A stretch of DNA of 10,901 nucleotides. Source: an uncultured Porphyromonadaceae bacterium. GTDB taxonomy: Bacteria; Bacteroidota; Bacteroidia; Bacteroidales; Muribaculaceae. Location: positions 1 through 10,901 of the forward strand of contig CAMWIF010000048.1 in the NCBI GenBank assembly GCA_947174225.1. The letters run 5' to 3'. Below are positions 7,701 to 10,901 of this stretch, in pieces. The translations under genes and the position numbers were made by a program. The notes beneath the pieces were generated by a model that was not told the DNA's origin, did no database searches, and was given only the letters and a program-made list of their open reading frames with translations. The stretch's first letter is position 1; each line of letters opens with the position of its first letter.

Positions 7701-7967
7701 TATGCTTTCGGACAGCGCACTCCGAGATCAAACTCCACTTTCAACCGTGTATCGACCGACTATCTGCGTCTCAAGAGCGTCGAGCTCGGCTACACCATCC
7801 CGGAGAAGCTGCTGCGTGGTAATAAAATCCGCGTATACTTCAACTGCTATAACCCGGTGACCTTCACAAAGGTGAAATTCGTTGACCCCGAGCACCCCGA
7901 TTCTGATCTGGGCCGTCTCTACCCGCTCAACCGCACTTATACCGTAGGTCTTAATCTCTCTTTCTAA
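4800..7967 (+). CDS. susC: SusC-family TonB-dependent outer-membrane oligosaccharide transporter
   Basis: This 1055-residue outer-membrane protein has the usual length for SusC-like transporters. Domains in order are: a signal peptide (1 to about 30, cleaving near AVAQ), a CarboxypepD_reg-like (DUF4480-type) domain (about 33-105, ISGTVTDNDNEPLIGATV onset), a TonB box (DEVVVVGYG, 111-119), a plug domain with VVIDGVP and VLKDAAAAIYGVRAANGV motifs (about 120-235), and a long beta-barrel ending in the aromatic outer-membrane signature VGLNLSF. A DWNGDGEINGED loop at 872-883 matches the EF-hand/dockerin calcium pattern (ligand positions 1, 3, 5, 7, 9, 12). With SusD it forms the pedal-bin-like complex that imports glycan fragments, here probably manno-oligosaccharides. 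There is no STN domain before the carboxypeptidase-like domain, so this is not the type that signals through an anti-sigma factor; control is more likely by an HTCS or similar sensor outside the window. It follows the GH76 gene by 19 bases and precedes susD by 21. The gene symbol is a family name. Confidence 0.97.
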   Translation: MYRTLKLRSTLLKVVTALIIAFTSSSAVAQTTLTISGTVTDNDNEPLIGATVMVKNTTVGVATDIDGHYVLNAPSDAILVVSYIGYNPISEAVNGRTNINFVLSSSSESLDEVVVVGYGVQRRGSITGAVSELKGDAMIKTNNENPQNMLTGKIPGVRVWQKSSEPGTYNNNFDIRGMGSPLVVIDGVPRTVEDFQRLNANDIQDVSVLKDAAAAIYGVRAANGVLLVTTKQGTAGTAKVSYNGSFTIQKPKSMPQLANAFDAMTIWNERGRNNINGGQLYYTESDFEAYASGLRQQTDWNGEVIASWSPQTQHDVSVSGGNDRTRYFASLGYIYQEGMFKSGDLNYDKLNLRSNLSTTIWNGIKLDLNISAMSDIRNTPYYSSVDIIRNYWSQGVLHPAYADPERTMLNYAGLDLERNTVAMMTSDISGHRKYRRKMFQSSAALNIDFGAYTSALKGLSAKGLVSYDYTVDNNEIYKKEFTQYAYNEADGSYTSKVFSETSPSNMRREFYDKSQFMLQFTLNYLRTFADMHNVGAVVGYESTSRHGDNFYAYRDLAFTVPYLLAGVEDGQVGSMNTDLGSLYDFGNRAVIARVTYDYDNRYLIEGQFRYDGSSKFAKGHRWGFFPSVSAGWRIAEEHWFRESIDPNGFVNQLKLRASYGVLGDDGSINYEWLQGFTYRGGTAADNGNYNGYSPGYIFDGDFIYGASPSGIPNVLLSWYKSKTFNVGVDFESRNGLIGATVDYFVRNRSGLFERRGGDLPTVVGATAPLENVNSDRHYGLEVSLTHRYNIGDWSWSARGIFSITRNKYLTAVQNGPYANSYDKWRHDNLNNRFQGVQFGYEGNGRYNNWYEIWNETLYTERDLLPGDYKYLDWNGDGEINGEDEHPYAFDQTPWMNFSLDVNVLWKGFDFNMLWQGSALGSMSYEEPLFSVWGQNGGGVLEQFTDRWHTVDPNADIYDPATEWVSGYYAFGQRTPRSNSTFNRVSTDYLRLKSVELGYTIPEKLLRGNKIRVYFNCYNPVTFTKVKFVDPEHPDSDLGRLYPLNRTYTVGLNLSF

Positions 7968-7988
7968 CCATCAATTATCGAAACAAAA

Positions 7989-10046
7989 ATGAAAAAAATA
8001 CTTATATCAGCAATCCTCGGTCTTGGCATGATGACCTCTTGTGCCGACCTTGACATATCTCCTAAGGGTATGATGACAGAAGATGACCTTCTGAGCAACG
8101 ATGCCGGTATGGAGATCTATATGGCAGAGATCTACAGCCACCTACCGTTAGAAGACTTCAAATATCTTCCTCAGAGAGGACATAACCGCAACGGCTGGCT
8201 CGTGTCGAAGGGTGTGGAAGGCACCGGAGAGGCTGTGGGTCGCGACGGTATCGTCACAGCGTTCACAGGTGAGGACAGCCAGTATTGGGGTGAGGCTTTC
8301 GAGACGCTTCGCAAGATCAATATGCTCATCACCGATCTTCCCAATTTCCAGGGCAACTATTCTCCGATAGCCTTCAACGATTACCTCGGCCACGCTTATT
8401 TCCTCAGAGCCTTCATCTTTACCCAGATGGCTATGCGCTACGGCGGCATACCCCTTGTGACCCGTGTAATCAACTATCCCGGCGACGAGGAGTTGGAAGT
8501 GCCCCGTTCAAGCGAGGAGGAGACCTGGGATCAGATACTTGCCGACTATGACAAGGCTATCGAGCTGATGAGCGCACAGAGCGCAAAGCGCGGCTATGCT
8601 AACCGCAGCGTTGCCTTAGCCTATAAGTCGAGCGCGATGCTCTATGCCGGGTCAGTGGCTAAGTATAACCAGACTGTTGACGGCCACCTAACCGGTATCG
8701 GTACCAAGACAGGCGTGCGTGTCATGGGTTTCGCTCCTGACAGCTGGGAGGCGGCTTCCAAGAAGTATTTCGCTGAGGCTTACAAGGCAGCTTCGGAAAT
8801 CATACAGGATGGCAGATATTCTCTCCACAAATCAAAATGGTCAGCCGACGACCGCAACGCACAGTTTGAGAATCTTGTGGATATGCTTGCCGATGCCAAC
8901 AGCTCAGAGCATCTTTGGGTAAGAGAGTATGTATATCCCACGGCAGTACATAGCTATGACAGCTACAATAGCCCCTATATGATGGGCTTCACTTATCCGG
9001 CACACTCACCTCTTAGCTGCGGAACTTGCCCGACCGCTGATTTCGTAGAGCTTTTCGACGGTTTCCCCCGTTATCCCGACGGCACCTTGAAAGTGACCAC
9101 AGGCGACAAGATTACAGAGGGTGAATATATAATGTATGACAAGCCTTTGGATTTCTTCGCCAATGCCGAGCCTCGTCTCCGCGCACAGGTTATCTTCCCC
9201 GGCGATAAGTTTGCCGACGGCACAGTAGATATGTGGGCAGGCTCATATACCGGTTCACTTCCCGTGACCGCTATCATGAATGATTACTCCTATGGTAACG
9301 CACCTCAGAGCTTCACTGATTCCAAGTATGGCGATCTGATAGTAATGAGCAATTCTCCGACAGAGGTGAAATATGTGACAGACTTCAACGGCAACGAGCA
9401 TCCTGCCACAGGTCCTTGCGGACCTTACAAAGGCTGGGGTGAGAGCGGTGTGACAGGTTTGGTGACCCGTAAGTGGCTTGATCCCAACTTCCGTGGCGGA
9501 CGTGAGGGTGTGTGCGACCAGCCGTATATCCTGATGCGCTATGCAGAGGTGCTTCTTGACGCAGCCGAGGCAGCAGTGGAGCTTTCAATGGCAGGTGTAT
9601 CCTCACCTGACGGCACTGATATGTTGGCAGTAGCTACACAGGCTATCCGCGACATCCGTGAGAGAGCAGGTGCCGATGAGCTTACCAAGGGTTTGACAGG
9701 CGACGAGGAGAGCCGTAACATCGTAAGACGTGAGCGTCGTAAGGAGTTGGCTTTCGAGCACCAGGCAAAGTGGGACATCCGTCGCTGGCGTGTGCAGCAC
9801 TATGAGGGACGTGACGGTTTCTGGGGTGAGGTTCGCGACAAGGATTCCTTCAGCAACAGCAATAACTACCGCTTCCGTGGCCTTTATCCCTTCTATTGCA
9901 CTGAGAACGGTAAGTACTTCTTCGACACACACTTCCAGAATATGGCTGACAAACAGTTGAGTTATAGTCAAATTGATTATTACTTCTCCATCCCCGGCGG
10001 TGAGGTAGTGAAGAGCTCGGTTATTGATCAGCAGCCCAACCGATAA
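7989..10046 (+). CDS. susD: SusD-family glycan-binding surface lipoprotein (RagB/SusD)
   Basis: This 685-residue protein caps the SusC channel and delivers bound oligosaccharides. The lipoprotein signal ends at MMTSC with Cys18, followed by ADLDISP, the usual SusD mature start. The N-terminal SusD-like region carries the TPR-type helix block RAFIFTQMAMRYGGIPLV (140-157) and AYKSSAMLYAGSVAKYN (about 211-227). The C-terminal SusD/RagB domain has the YILMRYAEVLLDAAEAAVE helix (about 512-530), the IRERAG segment, and the signature RRERRKELAFEHQAKWDIRRW (about 579-600). It is somewhat longer than many SusD proteins (commonly 500-650), with the extra length mainly in the central region between about 230 and 510, where the glycan-contacting loops lie. 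Pairing with the SusC 21 bases upstream and placement between GH76 and DUF3823 genes suggest mannan fragments as ligand; the binding residues cannot be identified by eye. The symbol is a family name. Confidence 0.96.
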   Translation: MKKILISAILGLGMMTSCADLDISPKGMMTEDDLLSNDAGMEIYMAEIYSHLPLEDFKYLPQRGHNRNGWLVSKGVEGTGEAVGRDGIVTAFTGEDSQYWGEAFETLRKINMLITDLPNFQGNYSPIAFNDYLGHAYFLRAFIFTQMAMRYGGIPLVTRVINYPGDEELEVPRSSEEETWDQILADYDKAIELMSAQSAKRGYANRSVALAYKSSAMLYAGSVAKYNQTVDGHLTGIGTKTGVRVMGFAPDSWEAASKKYFAEAYKAASEIIQDGRYSLHKSKWSADDRNAQFENLVDMLADANSSEHLWVREYVYPTAVHSYDSYNSPYMMGFTYPAHSPLSCGTCPTADFVELFDGFPRYPDGTLKVTTGDKITEGEYIMYDKPLDFFANAEPRLRAQVIFPGDKFADGTVDMWAGSYTGSLPVTAIMNDYSYGNAPQSFTDSKYGDLIVMSNSPTEVKYVTDFNGNEHPATGPCGPYKGWGESGVTGLVTRKWLDPNFRGGREGVCDQPYILMRYAEVLLDAAEAAVELSMAGVSSPDGTDMLAVATQAIRDIRERAGADELTKGLTGDEESRNIVRRERRKELAFEHQAKWDIRRWRVQHYEGRDGFWGEVRDKDSFSNSNNYRFRGLYPFYCTENGKYFFDTHFQNMADKQLSYSQIDYYFSIPGGEVVKSSVIDQQPNR

Positions 10047-10084
10047 TAATCCTAATCCAATAACTTTTCAAATAGCATTTTCAG

Positions 10085-10900
10085 ATGAAAAAATTTCATA
10101 TATTCGCAACCGCAGTTGCCATGATGATGTCTATGACTTCCTGCGACCTCTTCGAACTCGATAACTATGACGAGCCTAAGGAGACAATCCAAGGTGAGGT
10201 AGTGGATGTAGCTACCGGAGAACCGGTGCTCACCGACCAGGGGAGCGAGGGTATTCGTGTGCGTCTCACCGAACTCAGCTGGGGCGACAACGTGGAACAC
10301 AATCCCGATTTCTACTGCATGCCCGACGGCAGTTTCCAGAACACCAAGATTTTCAAGGGTCACTACTATGTGCGTATCGACGGTCCGTTCATTCCTCTTG
10401 TGAGAGAGACACCTGACGGTGTGCTTCTTGCCGATGAGTGTAAGGAGATAGATATAAAGGGGACTACGAAGGTGAAATTCGAGGTGCAGCCGTTCCTGAA
10501 CGTGCGCATCGTGGGTGAGCCTCAGGTGAGCAACGGTCAGATCAAGGCTAAAGTGGTGGTAGACCGCGCTGTGAGTCCGGAGGATTTCCGCTCCAAGATT
10601 CAGCCTACACGTGGCAATGACTATTCCGACGACCTGATGAATGTGACCGACGTGCAGCTTTTCGTGAGCTACTCTTCGTCGGTGGGTTACCGTGCGCGTG
10701 ACGAGCGTTGGTCGGCATCCCTCTCATATCAAGGTAATGAGTTTGACTCCAACTTGGGTCAGGAGCTTACCATCACCACCAACGGTGATATTCCGTCAGG
10801 TCGCAGGGTTTATATCCGTGCGGCAGCCCGTATCAATTATTCTACCGCAGAGGTTTACCGCTATAACTATAGCGAGCCTTTGGAGGTGCTGATACCGTAA
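10085..10900 (+). CDS. DUF3823-domain lipoprotein, PUL accessory (putative glycan-binding)
   Basis: This 271-residue protein has a lipoprotein signal ending SMTSC (Cys20) followed by DLFELDNYDEP, which fits surface export and is typical of the DUF3823 family. The N-terminal domain (about 33-135) is a beta-sandwich related to carboxypeptidase-regulatory domains, with IQGEVVDVATGEPV, the GIRVRLTELSW strand (56-66) and the family block DGSFQNTKIFKGHYYV (81-96). A second all-beta domain (about 136-271) ends in LEVLIP. DUF3823 genes are commonly found directly downstream of SusC/SusD pairs, including in loci with alpha-mannan enzymes. The biochemical function is not established to my knowledge; a structural or glycan-binding role on the outer surface is inferred. 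The start is chosen because it gives a complete lipoprotein signal. It lies 38 bases after susD, the widest gap in the operon. The stop TAA ends one base before the window edge, so whether the operon continues cannot be seen. Confidence 0.9.
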   Translation: MKKFHIFATAVAMMMSMTSCDLFELDNYDEPKETIQGEVVDVATGEPVLTDQGSEGIRVRLTELSWGDNVEHNPDFYCMPDGSFQNTKIFKGHYYVRIDGPFIPLVRETPDGVLLADECKEIDIKGTTKVKFEVQPFLNVRIVGEPQVSNGQIKAKVVVDRAVSPEDFRSKIQPTRGNDYSDDLMNVTDVQLFVSYSSSVGYRARDERWSASLSYQGNEFDSNLGQELTITTNGDIPSGRRVYIRAAARINYSTAEVYRYNYSEPLEVLIP

Positions 10901-10901
10901 T

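Overview
The window looks like part of a polysaccharide utilization locus (PUL) from a member of the Bacteroidota, order Bacteroidales. The evidence is a SusC/SusD pair, several lipoproteins with the acidic residues after the lipobox cysteine that mark surface export in this phylum, a promoter-like TAnnTTTG element, and A/T-rich start regions without strong Shine-Dalgarno sequences. The family cannot be fixed from this window; a gut Muribaculaceae- or Bacteroides-like host is a reasonable guess. All six genes lie on the + strand.

Layout: (1) 1-916 is the 3' part of a GH92 alpha-mannosidase gene that begins outside the window. It ends at a strong intrinsic terminator (969-1004). (2) 1005-1498 is non-coding. 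It holds a candidate promoter (-7 element 1367-1374) and several short direct repeats that could be regulator sites. (3) 1499-10900 is a tightly spaced five-gene block with gaps of 18, 19, 21 and 38 bases, probably one transcript. It encodes a large modular surface lipoprotein, a GH76 endo-alpha-1,6-mannanase lipoprotein, a SusC-type TonB-dependent transporter, a SusD-type glycan-binding lipoprotein and a DUF3823-type lipoprotein.

Inferred joint action: the GH76 enzyme cuts an alpha-1,6-mannan backbone at the cell surface. The modular lipoprotein and SusD (perhaps with the DUF3823 protein) hold the glycan, SusC imports oligosaccharides with TonB energy, and GH92 exo-mannosidase trims alpha-mannosyl units. 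GH76 plus GH92 points to an alpha-mannan target such as fungal cell-wall mannan or mannoprotein glycans. This comes from enzyme families, not from any direct substrate evidence.

No regulator gene (HTCS, SusR-like or ECF sigma/anti-sigma) is in the window, and the SusC lacks the N-terminal STN signalling domain. The most interesting item is the 600-residue lipoprotein at 1499-3301. Its C-terminal 380 residues look like a diverged tandem duplication of a beta-sandwich module that I cannot assign to a characterised glycan-binding family. I see no mobile element, CRISPR array, tRNA or rRNA.
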